A stretch of DNA of 64,000 nucleotides from Bombyx mori (GCF_030269925.1 NC_085109.1:8246001-8310000); one strand, 5' to 3'; shown: positions 23,701 through 36,412, numbered from the stretch's first letter. Notes: generated by a model from the sequence alone, not told the origin. Program-made: numbers and translations.

Positions 23701-25528
23701 AAGGTCTCAGTATAGTTACAACGGCTGCCCCATCCTTCCAACCGAAACGCATTACTGCTTCACGGCAGAAATAGGCAGGGCGGTGGTATCTACCCGTGCG
23801 GACTCACAAGAGGTCCTACTACCAGTAAATACAACAAGTCCTACCACCAGTAAATTGTATTCATAGTCATGTCATAATATAAGTATGATATAATAATATA
23901 TGTCGTATAATATGATGAATAAGATAAGAACGTATAGCAAGCAAATCTTCATTCCGTTCATGGAGTAATGGAAAAAAGGTTAAAATCAAAAAGATTAAAT
24001 TTGCGTAATTAATAGTGGTAGGGCCTAATAGTAGTCGAGATTCCTATCTTGTCTAATTTTGTCTCGAAGAAGACAAGCGATCCGGTTTGAAAAAAAAAAT
24101 TACCGTTCTTCTAAAGTAATTGTGACTCTAACCATATGTTTTGAAAATGGGGGGGCGTGGTGACTTTTTTGATAAAACCGAAAGCTTCGTCTGCTCGAAA
24201 CCAATAAAAATATATAAACATTATATTTCGTTTGACTGGAAATTTTTTGTTGTCAGTTACAACAAATAAAGGAAAAATTAAGAGGAAGAAAGAAAATGCC
24301 CACTGATGACGATTTCAACGATATGTCACGAGAGTCCCAGGTGCCTTATTCAGGGGAAATTAACCGGAATGGAGCACGTACAGATACATTGCACTCTAGA
24401 AACGATGACGAAACACCTATGAACGATGTGGATTTTAAATATCTGTCTCAATTAATACATAGAGTCGATTTAAACAAATCTAATTATTTACCTGAGCGTG
24501 ATATTCGTTATGGAATGACACCCTTACGTGATTCAATGGTAGGCCGAAGAAATTATAATAATGATTATTTTCAAGATCAGATCAGATCAGAACATCCTCC
24601 ACATATATCTGAAAAAAGGCGAAATCTTATAAAACACGAGCTGGATAACGATTTCTACAGTAACTTGGGCCGACAAATAGCTTCGATGATACGATCAATA
24701 GACTCTAACGCTGAACGCCAAGTTAACATAGAAATCGAAAAATCCGACTCACAGAGTCCGAATCATCCCATCTTCAGTGAAAATACTTATTCGCCTCGAT
24801 CCTACTGGGAGAGATCCGTGAGATCTCCTTTACAACGGTATTTTCAACCAGGCACAAAAATGTTTGAATACTTAAAGAACAGCAACGAGAGGTTGTTTAA
24901 TCTTGAAAGTAAAGTTGAAGTCGCCGCGAGCACTCCACGTTTAATGAGTCTTCAAGAATTAGAAAGTATCTTGAACAATGTAGATGAAAATCCAAATGCC
25001 AGACTACAAGACTATCAACAATTGAATATGGTAGTACCTACGAATAGGAACACATTTTTTGTTTCAACAGCAAAACCGTTACGACTGAGAATTTTTGATC
25101 AATATCCTGTACGTCGACAATTAATGAACAATCTTCAGAACATTGCAGAACGAAAAACTTCGTTTGATAATCTAACAGTTGCAAATAAAACAGATAAATT
25201 GAAGTTAAATATTAACTTTATAAGACCGACTAGAAAACCGAACAATAAAATAACAAACACATCTGTCAGTAGTCCCCAGTTCAGACAATTACAATTCATT
25301 AAAAAAATAAGAAGTTCGTCAATGAGATTCACGACGAACCATCCAAATTTTTTAATGAATGTAAACCCACATGATCATCAAAATTTCTATTTCGACAAAA
25401 ATGCGAACGAGAAAACGTACCCAATGAATTTACCAATCGTTAGGAAGCAATTTTCACATGTTCACAATACACCTCGACGTTCGTATTTTCATCATGAATT
25501 TCATCATTTTGATTACTTTGATCAATAA
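20728..25528 (+). CDS. Secreted protein 3: reduced TIL-like head with a long low-complexity tail
   Basis: Model: join 20728-20797, 21065-21182, 21400-22055, 22122-22347, 23374-23419, 24257-25528; 795 residues, every junction in frame. Exon 1 encodes a signal peptide (MNIWILFSLFLPQFFC). Exon 2 encodes a TIL-like module with six cysteines (ECGEHGRFEYC, CIVGCHCHPGFYFD) instead of ten. Exon 3 has a Lys-rich block (KSKKKLRKHSKRTGKKRKMK), a Ser/Asp/Glu run (SSSDTSSDSSSSSDSSSSSE) and a Pro-rich segment (PPIGLPPPPAIPMYP). Exon 4 is Thr/Ser-rich. Exon 6 (424 codons) is Asn-, Arg- and Asp-rich with no domain I recognise and ends in a His/Phe-rich stretch (FHHEFHHFDYFDQ). Intron phases after exons 1 and 2 match TIL genes 1 and 2. 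Function is unknown. The acidic serine run could be phosphorylated and the Thr/Ser exon O-glycosylated, both inference. Confidence 0.8.
23612..23853 (-). mobile_element. Bm1-type SINE, 5'-truncated
   Basis: It is the reverse complement of the core (gagctcacagcccacctgat to tgcggactcacaagaggtcc). The truncated end is followed by a repeated tcctaccaccagtaaa, a small local duplication. It lies in the last intron of the gene at 20728-25528. Confidence 0.85.
24005..24100 (+). repeat. Heavily decayed SINE fragment
   Basis: It contains tttgcgtaattaatagtggt and agggccta, resembling the middle of Bm1. The rest is unrecognisable. Confidence 0.35.
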
Positions 25529-25566
25529 AACGTCTCCAAATTTTGTATTTTATTTGAAACAAACAA

Positions 25567-25572
25567 AATAAA
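25567..25572 (+). terminator. Polyadenylation signal of TIL-like gene 3
   Basis: AATAAA lies about 40 bases after the TAA at 25526-25528. Confidence 0.6.
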
Positions 25573-28500
25573 GCTCTAACTTTAAATTGATTTTGAATTT
25601 ACTATAATCCAGTATGTGGAGGCATACGAGGATCGCGTAGGAGATTGTACATTACACATCATGGACCTTCGTCCGTTCAGACTTGCACAAGTTACTGGAG
25701 CTAGAGCACTGTGTGAAACGTTCTAACCTACGTCGATTTTATGCGGTAATCCTCTTGTATACTTCACAGACAATTTAATTCTCATTTCATAATATGAATC
25801 GCATGAGCGTCTAGCATCCGAAGCTGGGTCCGAGCTCATTTATACATCAGCACGTTTATAGGAGCATGTTTATGAACAAACTAAGGTCCGATTAGATTGG
25901 ATTTTAGCAGGAACACGAGGAACAAAGCGGTGTGAATTGTTTTATTTTCATTGGCTGTTTAATTTACTGTTCAATGAGGTTCAATTGGTGGTTTATTAAC
26001 CGCTTAGCATTTATGAAAGTGGAGAAATGTGTGCACGTGGTTTCTCTGGTTCTTCCAAAACGTCCGCTAAAGTTTCAGTTAATAACCTTTTTATTGAGAC
26101 TTAATATCACGTCATCTCGTTTCACTTAATGTAATCAACTGATTACATTTTCAAATCTATTAACTTCATCTTATCCATTATATATCATTTTTCATTAAAC
26201 AGAGTATGTGTATAATAATTGAAGATTTTTATAAACAAGATACCGGCAAGCAGCCAATTAATTGCCATACTGAAAAAAGAAAGAGAAACTATGAAATTCT
26301 AATGTGTAGTTTAATTTTCGAAGGTATCGAATTTTTTGAGGTGACAATACATTTATTCGGTTCATTTGTTACGTTATAGATTATTTTCTACGCACTGTTT
26401 TTTTTTATTATCATGACATACTTATTATCTTATTTTTGTTATTATAACTTCATAATTTTTGACATTCGTATCGTCAAATATGTATTACAAAATAGGCTTG
26501 TATGTGCTGGGACCGTGCTGGATTTACATAAAGTATCAGTGTGCTTGATGTGAATTTTTTAACGTTCTCGATCGCGTAAGCGTTAACTCAAATTTGTATG
26601 CAGTTGGAACAGTATGATATCGAACCAACCGTCTAATAATTTAATATTCAACAAACAGTAATTTCGGGTGTAAAGCTGTTTTTAATGTAGCCACTTGATA
26701 CACATTCGAATTGGAATCTAAATTCGTATTCACAGAGTAAGGAGGCTGACAATTCGGTCTACTTTATTTGACTCTTTCTATCTATGGACCGAATGTTTAC
26801 CAGTACTATTTATACAGACCGATTTTTTTTGTGTACGATGTTTTTTCCTATTTATTGAACATTTTTTCATTAAATAATTACAATTACAATTCTCGTAGAA
26901 CATATTATAAGCTTATTTCATTCGTTTTTGAGCCGATTTTAGTGGAATTCTTTAAATTAGATCAATAGAACCGTTGTAGCTTCTTTTAAAATTATGTCAT
27001 TCGCACTGATAATCTATATTATATATATTATAAACGTGTACTTTTTTATGTTTCATACTCACTCAAAAATGACTGTAGATACTTAGATAAAGTAGACTTA
27101 GATAAAATTTCGCAGAAAGGTAGATTAGCATGACCCGGACAACGTAGGATATAATAATATCAGGCCGCACGGTTGGGGCTGCCTATTGTCCTATACGAGT
27201 ACAATACAATGGAGATTTTTAAGCTTATATGGTCACGTTGAGTTGTTGAAACCTATAGACTCTGGGAACCAAATAACACCAAGTGGATCTTGAACTGATT
27301 CATCCATTTAAGCTATAAAAAAAAATATACATAGGTATATAATAAGGCTTTATTTAATGTATCTGAATAAAATTATCAGCCTTTTATTGTGATCATTAAA
27401 TGAAAAATTTAACTAACTAAAATTGTTACGAAAATCTGAGGATATAAACAAGAGAGTACATGACGGTTGGCAGACTTCACGCTATGCCAATTTCCATTCA
27501 GGCCATTCTGTTTGTTGTATTTCATTTCGGCCTACGTTCGCTCGTGACCACACTGTTTCACGCTCTAAAATGACTGGACTTGAATATAAAATAAGCTTTA
27601 AGACACGTTTTCACAAATATGGTTGGAACATTTTCTGTCAACGACGACTATGTAGAAACTAGAATTGATTCCGTTGTGTTAAATAGTAAAATTTAATGTA
27701 AAAAATCACATCACATTTTAAACAATATTTTATGATAAAATAAGACTCTCTGTTCTGTGGTATGACATTTGATTATTGGTATACACTATGTGGCAATGAG
27801 GTCATAGTACAAACATTCAATTTATTATACAACCAAACAACTTCAAATTTAATATACTAGTTTATCTATGTCTCAAAAATTCTGTTTCCATAAATTATTA
27901 TACAAAATAGGGAAAATATGTAAGATGAAAGTAAAAAAAGTACCACATTTAAGACACTTTTAGGGCGTAAATAGCCAAACACGCTGTTATTTAGATCTCT
28001 GGACACCGAAATCCACAAAACAATATTACTTTATTTATGTAAAAACATATTAAATATTTTAAAATTTTCAAATAAATATTGGTATATAACAGGAATAGAT
28101 TTCTCGTTCCCATTGCTTCGCTTACCTTATTTCTTTCGATATTTATTTGACGCGGCAAACGGAGAGCTTTTCCAATTTTCGTATTTTGCACAAAGCGTGG
28201 ATCGCGAAACGTTAGGTAGGTACGCAATAAATCTTTTTTAAAATATTTCAGGGAACCGATTTGAAATTATTCACTATTATTTATATCTATCTTCCATTAC
28301 ATATATTTTATTTTCCATTTATTATCTATTGTTTATTTTCGCTTTGCTCCTTTATATTATTTAATTAATATCGTAATCCAAATACCTAAGAAAGTATCGA
28401 AATAATAATATAGAACATTTTGAAGTTCTATAATAAATATTGAGTTCCAATAAAGGTTTAATTAAGTCTTGAATAGGTGAAATGGAAGAACGAAAGATAA

Positions 28501-29299
28501 TAAATATAAAGATTTTTTGTTAATAAGGTGACGCAAGATTTTTAACCAGCCGCTTGCTCCTAGTTTCCTTCTTCACCATCGTAGAAGATAATTTCAGACT
28601 AAAAAACTTAACAACGATGAAACAACCAACAATAAAGAAACGGAATAAATATTAAGGAATCACTCTACAACGTGTAAATAAGTTTATTTGAGATTGTTAT
28701 TCTTCGCCTTTTGATATTAACATTCTTTCTATGCAATGGACATCTCGAACTTTTGAAGTGGACGCACTCGTATTTGTCACCTCTTAATAAATATCTATAC
28801 ACTATGTGCTAGCGTTTATAGTCGGTAAGTTCCGCTAACCACTCAATAATAATACCAAGCAAGTCCTCTTCGAAGCTGCCTCTTTATACCATAAAGTAGG
28901 CGGTTTATTGTCTTCCGCCATACAATTCTGAATCTTCATAATCATCGCTAGTTAAACAATAACAGGAAAGTTATAAATAATTAGGAACAGAATTTCATCA
29001 AATTCAAAATAAGCTTGTTAAAAACCTAACAATTTAAGGTAACTTCCCTTTTGCATTTAATTTCGTAATGCGCTAACTGCATTAGATAAGTATTTCTTTG
29101 ACATCACTTTTAAACGCTAAGATTGAAAGAGCAAAAAAAAAATTTCGCCCACACTCAAAACCTTTTAGGAAAGAAAATGCGAACAAAAAAGAAGATAACT
29201 CCGAAAACTGAGACGGTGTAGTAAGCACGGAACTCGCTCACTCAGCGGGAAGTAAAGTGCTCTCAACCCGGCTGAAGGTAATCACTAAGAATTTCCCAA
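25573..29299. other. Gene-poor AT-rich DNA
   Basis: No exon could be supported. Frames at 25932, 26768 and 27423 (+) and 27991 (-) lack any recognisable content. A decayed SINE lies at 27165-27330. Confidence 0.4.
27165..27330 (+). repeat. Degraded Bm1-type SINE
   Basis: It contains ggttggggctgcc, acctatagactctggg, aacaccaagtggatcttga and ccatttaagctataaaaaaa, in Bm1 order but strongly diverged. Confidence 0.55.
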
Positions 29300-29444
29300 A
29301 GGCGTGTTTACGACGCACCTTGCACGGCCCAATCTTCGCCTCTCCAGTGACATCATTATCACATGCCGCCTTGCAAATATTCACAACACAAAAACAGTAA
29401 ACGAAAGTCATTGCATACAAAAAGTTTGATCGTACCCTATCCAA
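29300..29444 (-). other. Possible first exon with signal-peptide-like start
   Basis: On the minus strand MTFVYCFCVVNICKA precedes ACDNDVTGEAKIGPCK, which runs into a donor-like gtgcgt. It looks like a signal peptide followed by a cysteine-containing secreted segment. I could find no downstream exon, so this is a weak candidate. Confidence 0.2.
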
Positions 29445-30714
29445 CTAAGTTGAAAGAGTCGTTGCAATGGCAGCCATATCCACGTATAACAGAACAAAGT
29501 CCCATCTACCATTTAAAATGAACATAAAACAATTCAACTTCGAAGAGACGGAAAGAGTTCGAGCGAGTTGGGAAAGATAATTTTTGTGAGTAATTTTTAC
29601 GCTTTTCAAAATTGAGGTTCATTTGTTAATTTGTTTTACAGTCTTTCATTTATTATCGTACTTGTGCAAGTGAGCTCCTGGTCTTATAATCGTTTTAATG
29701 TATAATTATAATATTAATGTATAATTTTAATTTTCCGATTAAATAGCTGTCAACCCTATGGACAGCAAATAGAAAATTAAAAAAGGCGATAAACTGCTAA
29801 GATGAAATTTCAGTAAATTAAAACAGAACCGAACTTTTTTATCGCTGTAGTCAGGGGGCCCACTAGGACCAGTAGGGCACACCACTTATTTGAAGACATG
29901 ATATATGAACGAGGCTTACTAGACCTCGTTTCGCACTCAAGCTATTAAAAATGTCTTAAGGAACACCGAAATGGTGCCCACTCAACTTCTAAAAGATTTA
30001 CTTGTTGTAGCACTGTGATTTCAGGTAGGATTTCACTACTTAACTATTTACTATAACTTCACTATTTAATCGGAAAATACCTGATCTGCCATTGGCATTT
30101 CATTTCAGGATCCTCGAGACCGTGAAAACTTTAAATTTTCCGCTTCTTAGCTCCTTGCGTCGTTCGAATTGTCAATTATTTTCAATACAAAAAAGATTGA
30201 ATAATAAAATTATTACATATTACCTCATTTTAATATGAAGTCGACATGTTTCTTGCAAAGTCTAAACCTGGCTTGCGATAGCTCGCTCTGGAATTCTCAG
30301 TGAATACGTAAATCTAATAAATTATGTGCTAAAGCAATATGAGAGATTCCTCGGGGAGATCAAAAGAAAAACAAAAACACACGAATCATCCACGACAAAT
30401 CAAGCCATTTAGCTGCGACAGTCCGATGTTAACTAAATATTGGCATAGCCATACCAGATATTACAATTTACAAAAATTATATGTTTGCTGCAGGTTCTCG
30501 TTTATCCAGACTACTATTGTCAGGACACCTGGCACGCCATTGCTAATGGGACTTCGTTGAAAACGTTTGATCGAATAAAGACCGCCTAATTATCGTGCCA
30601 ATAGCCTATTCTCATGTCGTCTCCATCGCCGTACCTACATTAAGTATCTAAGCATGGACATTACAATCTGGGTACAACAGCTAAGTCACAACTGACGACT
30701 AAGGATTCTTACCA

Positions 30715-31085
30715 AAATTCAGTTTAAAAAAACATTTCGTAGCCCTCAGGAAACACTTTTGTTCCTTCCTAAGAACTGTGGCCCGTGGCCAAAATCATGA
30801 TGAACATACGGATTCTACTCTGCTGAGAAAGATGCGTTAGTAAAATACCTAACGAGATCATCTTCAAAATATCCTCAGAGTACTCCAAATAGAACATAAG
30901 TACAACACACACAGAGAGCCAAAGTTTCTCAGTAGAATCGAAGGTCCCAAACAATCCTTGAAATTAGGATTATCCATAAACCGAACAGCCCTTTTCTGAG
31001 CGGTCCAAATGGTTCTAGCCGTCGTGTTTGTCAAAACAACCTTAATCCAATTCAGGACGCTACCCTCTACATCACGGCTACGCAT
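30715..31085 (-). pseudogene. Frameshifted reverse-transcriptase C-terminal fragment
   Basis: Pieces in two or three frames follow the order of a jockey-type RT end: TIWTAQKRAVRFMDNPNFKD, NFGSLCVLYL, then YLEYSEDILKMI and finally KVFPEGYEMFFKL. Frameshifts and stops interrupt it. It is a dead retrotransposon piece, not a host gene. Confidence 0.75.
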
Positions 31086-31984
31086 TCTGTTTTAGTATGA
31101 CGTCCGCAGGTGTACTCTTTGTAAACTCCTACAATGAAATATCCTATTAAAAGAAGTTAAAGTAAAGTAAACGCATATAGATATTACACATACCTACATA
31201 AATTAGTCGGATTTCAATGCAACTAACTAATATGATATAAAGACAAAAACAGTTTTAAATCTTCAAGTGCATCATTAATAGTGGTTGAATTGTAACTTGT
31301 AACATTATTACATCCACGTTATTAAGTAAACAGAAACTTTATATGCAACATATTCTCATAACGAAAGTATGTGCTTCACGCTCTACATCTTGGAAGCCTT
31401 CTAAAGTCTCCTTTGATTTATGCTCAACCTTAAATTACCTACTATACTTTACGTACTCATGGTGGTTTTGCGTGTACATTGAGAGGAAATTATGTTGATT
31501 TATTTCACCCACATTCACTAGAATTTCGCTTATTATTATATTGTGAAATAGAACATACGTTGGCTGGAACCAATTGAATCTAGCAGTAAGATCGAAAAAG
31601 GGTCTCGGAAAAAAATTATTAAAATAATGACCTCACAATTTTATAATCACAATCTTCTGAAAGAGTTTTTTTTAATGTGAATAAAGTAAATATCAAATTG
31701 GCCGGTTGAGACACACTTGGTTCTGAGCGTTCGTGATTTGTCACGATATGTGATAACGGATTTATTTGCGGGTTACAACTCAGAATTAGTTCACGACTGC
31801 GATCGGTGGTGGCTTACTTAAAAAGGTCTCCACTCAGCGGCGATTATGGACTGAAAATGATGACGATGAGGAAATCCTACGTAGACATACGGATTTTTTC
31901 TTCACTTTAGCAGCGATTGTCATATTAACAACACGCTTTGATTGAACGCACGCTTGAACTGTTTCTATCTATGTAACAGAATAA

Positions 31985-32279
31985 TCTATATATGTATATA
32001 AAAATGAATTGCTGTTCGTTAGTCTCGCTAAAATTCGAGAACGGCTGGACCGATTTGGCTAATTTTGATCTTGAATTATTTGTGGAAGTCCAGAGAAGGT
32101 TTAAAAGGTAGATAAAAATATGAAAATGCTTGAAATTAAATAAAATTACAATTTTGTTTTTCCCTTGATGTGTCCTCCGTCGGACGGGTTCCGTTTGTTT
32201 GTATTAAGTTTATTTTATACAAAATTTTAGGTCCTTTGTTTATCGATTGAGGCACTACGAAGTCTGCCGGATCAGCTAG
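31985..32279 (+). mobile_element. Non-autonomous Helitron-like element (family 1)
   Basis: It starts TCTATATATGTATATAAAAA after an A and ends gccggatcagCTAG before a T. It contains gttagtctcgctaaaattcg and cctccgtcggacgggttccg. It is the most complete plus-strand copy of the family also seen at 1827-2119. Confidence 0.75.
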
Positions 32280-32849
32280 TTTAATATATTTTTCCCAACT
32301 TGAACACCTGAAATTTTGCTCGTGTATCAAGGTACGAAATAATACAATAATTCTTTACATTAGACTAATATATTTAATCCTAAGTTCTATGAAGTATTAA
32401 AGCGTGTTTTTATGTTTTTAGAGTACACAAATTTATTTTTGTACACGTTGCATAAATACTTTTGCTAATAATGAATTATAACAGACCGGCCGTAAATGCG
32501 GTCTGGTGCAAAGTTAAACAAGCGGTACACCAACTTGGAATTTATTGTTATTAAAACTAAAACTGCGCAGAAAAATTTGAATTTTTTGGCAGTTACCTGT
32601 TCCCATAAATAAAGTGCAAATTCACTCAGAACTCTCTCAGATAGCTTTCTCAAGAAACGTAAAATGTAGATTACCTATACGTGCATCTCGTGCAGCATTT
32701 TTAATCAATTTTAAAATCAAATTAATTATGAGAGAACAGTAAGATGCTTTTACGAAGCATGTGAGCCGCATTAATATGTAATAAGCTCTTTCCTTCTTTA
32801 TTGCACAACTTACACAGTTTCTTCTTTTTATTGTGTATTGAATCCTCTG

Positions 32850-32925
32850 TATGCCGCGGCGCAGGACGACGGCCTCTGTGCAGCAGTGGACGTCTCTAAC
32901 CGCCGATGACGATGGTGCGTTTTTA
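32850..32925 (+). repeat. 3' end of a non-LTR retrotransposon, remnant
   Basis: It contains ggacgacggcctctgtgcag and cagtggacgtctctaac followed by gatgacgatg, the usual end of moth RT ORFs. Confidence 0.5.
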
Positions 32926-32948
32926 ACTGTTTGCGTGTTACAACTGTA

Positions 32949-33223
32949 TTACTGGTGGTAGGACCTCTTGTGAGTCAGGTAGGTAGGTACCACCGGGTAG
33001 CGGTACGCGCGGGTAGGTACCACCGCCCTGCCTATTTCTGCCGTGAAGCAGTAATGCGTTTCGGTTTGAAGGGTGGAGCAGCCGTTTTAACTATACTGAG
33101 ATCTTTGAACTTATATCTCAAGGTGGGTGGCGCATTTACGTTGTAGATGTCCATGGGCTCCAGTAACCACTTAACACCAGGTGGGCTGTGAGCTCATCCA
33201 CTCACCTAAGCAATAAAAAAAAA
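32949..33223 (+). mobile_element. Bm1-type SINE with internal duplication
   Basis: It shows the standard core and A tail. Near its start the segment gggtaggtaccacc is repeated (about 32978-33030), giving an extra copy of that module. The 71-codon frame at 32931 is part of it. Confidence 0.85.
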
Positions 33224-33251
33224 CTTCAGAGGTGTCAAGGGACACCCGGAT

Positions 33252-33340
33252 GGAACGAAGTTCCTTTCGATTAATTAGTGAAGGAATTGTAATGTTTTTT
33301 TTTAAGTTATAATAATAAATTACTTAAGGAACTTCGTTCC
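33252..33340. repeat. Inverted repeat, possible small MITE
   Basis: Perfect 15-base arms, ggaacgaagttcctt (33252-33266) and aaggaacttcgttcc (33326-33340), are separated by 59 bases. Confidence 0.7.
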
Positions 33341-33675
33341 AAAAAAATAAATTTCTATATATAGAACACTACTTCATAAATTCATAAAAAGCTCATACGG
33401 ACTTAGTGAGTCGACAGTTTCTTATGTGATTCACCGTACCGTACGATACCGTGTACCGCCTACCGCAAATACATCGAAGATCAAAGACTGAGATCACTTT
33501 TAATTTTTAGTAAAAATCATTGATTTCCATACAAGATATTTCCTGAGTCTCGATTAAATTTTTAAACAGAAAACTAGTAAACTAGTTGCGCTGGTAAACA
33601 CGTAGCTTTTTGTTAATAGACACTATTTCCAATTCACTATTGGATTGGTGGTACTAGTAGATTTTATGATGTTTT

Positions 33676-33905
33676 TTTTTTGCTTTCACAAGTGAACGAA
33701 CTCACGGCCTACTTGGTATAAAGTAGTTATTTAGTTATCGAGCCCCACAGATATTACAACTGGAAATAGGCAGCGTGGGGCGGGCTTATAGTCAGCCCTA
33801 CCACAAGCATTTTCGCAAAATATGATTTGTGTGCGTTTGATCCTTATCTTATCTTACTCAATGTTATTCGTTCATCGTGGAAGTCAATCGTGAACATGTG
33901 TTAAG
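33676..33905 (-). repeat. Degraded Bm1-type SINE
   Basis: Words gaactcacggcctacttggt, gaaataggcagcgtgggg and cgtggaagtcaatcgtgaac lie in reverse-complement Bm1 order, with internal losses. Confidence 0.6.
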
Positions 33906-34559
33906 TGAAGAAATGTAAAGATAAACGGATACTCTAATTAATATATAAACAAAAGCTTAAAACAGAAATATGTTATAGCGTGGCGTTTTTAACCCTCTCG
34001 CATAAAATATATTAAGTGAGGAGTTTTATATTATTAACAATGTATCATGTAACAATATTAAACATTATTAATCCCCATCTAGCAGAGTATGGAAACATTT
34101 TTTGATTAAGAAATTGTCTTGACACCATTATTCAATATTTTCACTCTTACGATTCTACAATGCTGAAGATGAGGGTACAGAATTTAACCGCTAGATGTCA
34201 CTAAACTATAATAATTTTCTATGAAGAATCGTCTTCTAGCAGTTATTAGGGCAAGAGGGAACACAAAGTACTGAGACATAATTTGAAGGCTAAATAAAAA
34301 TTTTATTTATTAATTTTTGTTGTTTTATTCATTCATTATTTTTCCATATTTCCTTGTTTTCCTACCTCCTTCACTTAATCCGAAATAGCTTCTTAAATAC
34401 TGGCTTGATTTTAATGAATTCAGTATCAGTTTAAAGTTAATTGTTGAACGTTTAAGAGGATGTCATTTTTATGATTATTAAAAAAATTATATTTAGTACA
34501 CAAGATCGCGCGGAACCAATTTCAAGTAAGTGATTCCAAACTTTTGCTCGCGAGTGTAC

Positions 34560-34946
34560 ATTCCCGATCCGGCGCGGCGGCGGACCGAATGGTAAACAGT
34601 CGACGTCGCCCTAAATACGTCATTTCGGATCCTCCCGAACCACTAGCTGTACTTTTAGGTACCTCAAGCACCGGTCATCGTTCTCGTCGAATCCATCACT
34701 TGTGACGAAAGGCTCGGCGAGTAAATTATCCCACAAACACAGTTGACTGAGTTTGTCGCCGGATCTTCTCAGTGGGTCGCGTTTCCGATCCAGTGGTACA
34801 TTCTGCGAAGTACTGCTCTTGCTAGGGTTAGTATTAGCAACGTTGTCAGGTTTGAGCCCCGCAAGCTCATCTACTAATTCTGCGAATCTAGTAGGTATAA
34901 CCCCTCGAGGTTACTGAAATAGGTAGGAAAAAAGAAAAAAAAAGTA
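34560..34946 (+). repeat. Non-LTR retroelement 3' end (family B)
   Basis: It contains cacgtaaa-like cctaaatacgtcatttcgga, ctgagtttgtcgccggatct, gtgggtcgcgtttccgatcc and aataggtaggaaaaaagaaa. The family recurs at 35262, 38110 and 45893, always on the plus strand here. Confidence 0.7.
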
Positions 34947-35261
34947 TCTCACGTTCCTCTGGGGCGAAAAGAGGTTATTTGGTTTGCCAATGTTTATCAT
35001 GAGGAGCAGCTTCGAACGACTTTGGTAGTCCCAGGAATTAAATCAGTAGCGTTAAAGTATCTAGAATTAGTTTGTAACAAAATAAGACCACCAAAGCCTA
35101 ACTCCACATAAATCAAATATATTTAGTTAATTAAAAGGGATACAAAACTGATGACATAATTCAAATTTAACGCAGCTCTAATTCAAGAATTATAATAATA
35201 TGTTGTAATATTGTTATGTCCGACCTAAATAAAATAAGAACACCAATAGAGTATTATGTTA

Positions 35262-35468
35262 GTTTTCCATAGACACAGCCCACTGAGTTTCTCACCGGAT
35301 CTTATCAGTGGGTCGCGTTTCCGATCCGGTGGTTGATTCTGCGAAGCACTGCACTGGCTAAGGTCAGTGTTAACATCACTCCGGTTTGAGCCCCGTGAGC
35401 TCACCTACTAGTTCAGGTTATGCTGAAATAGCCTCTCAAGGCTATCAGCTTAGGTAGGAAAAAAAAAT
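35262..35468 (+). repeat. Non-LTR retroelement 3' end (family B), shorter copy
   Basis: It starts near agacacagcccactgagttt and ends cttaggtaggaaaaaaaaat. It matches the last two-thirds of 34560-34946. Confidence 0.7.
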
Positions 35469-36412
35469 TAGGTATATGTTAGTTTACGTTATACTTGCTA
35501 TTCATCAACGATATTGCTAATCACAAAATGTAGACAGAAGTATGGAAATGACAGGAATTATTGGTGATTATAGGATTATAGGCTTCTCATTTTAAACTTT
35601 GATCGGCGAAATTTTTGAAAATGTACTTTCGTGCTTGACCTAGTTTTTCAGGACCTGGTTTCAAATATGGAAAAACTGACAGTAAATTTAGATTTATGTT
35701 CTTGAAAACTAAATCTTATTTTACGTTGGACAAGTTACAAAGTGCTATGGAGATACCAACTGTGAATGCGCAGTGAGGACAAACGGTGTGACGCAGTGGC
35801 GGGCGGCATTCACAAATCTCCGACTGCGGTGTTCACCCGCCTAAACCAACCTACAACCTATACTAAAACCAATATAGTTACATTTTCTTGCCTTTTACGG
35901 ATTCTATTTTCCACTGTGCACGAGAGCTACTCCCCGTGTAAGGTAAGGAATTTCAATGTTTCAATAATAAACCCATACGACTTAAAAATATATTATAATC
36001 CTATTTAAGCCAGTTTCAGTAATCTTTGTAGTGAGTGTATAAATATTTATAATTAATTACCTTGGTTAGTCAAAGCCTTTTTTAGAAAAGTACGACTCGT
36101 CGTTCGCATTTACGAAAATTTAGGTCAAGGGAACTTCGCGCGAACTAAGGTCGGGTCCTGTTAATCGGGAGTAAATATTCAAAGCGTAGGTCAAATTGAA
36201 CATTACATAACATCTCAACATTAGAATTTTCCGTTCAGTACATCAATATTAATGCTCTTATACTTTAAACAGGAACATTAGTCTGGAGTAATTAGTGCGA
36301 ATCAATTTCATATTCCATTTTACAAATTCTCCTATTTATAGGTATTGTAAGTAGTACTAAATACACGATTTTAGGAGACTTGTTTGCAAAAATTTTCAAT
36401 TTTGAAACGTTT

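Noticed and set aside
28126..28227. Minus-strand frame RFVQNTKIGKALRLPRQINI ending at a gtaagc donor
   Set aside because: There is no acceptor with a pyrimidine tract and no neighbouring exon in phase, so chance is likely.
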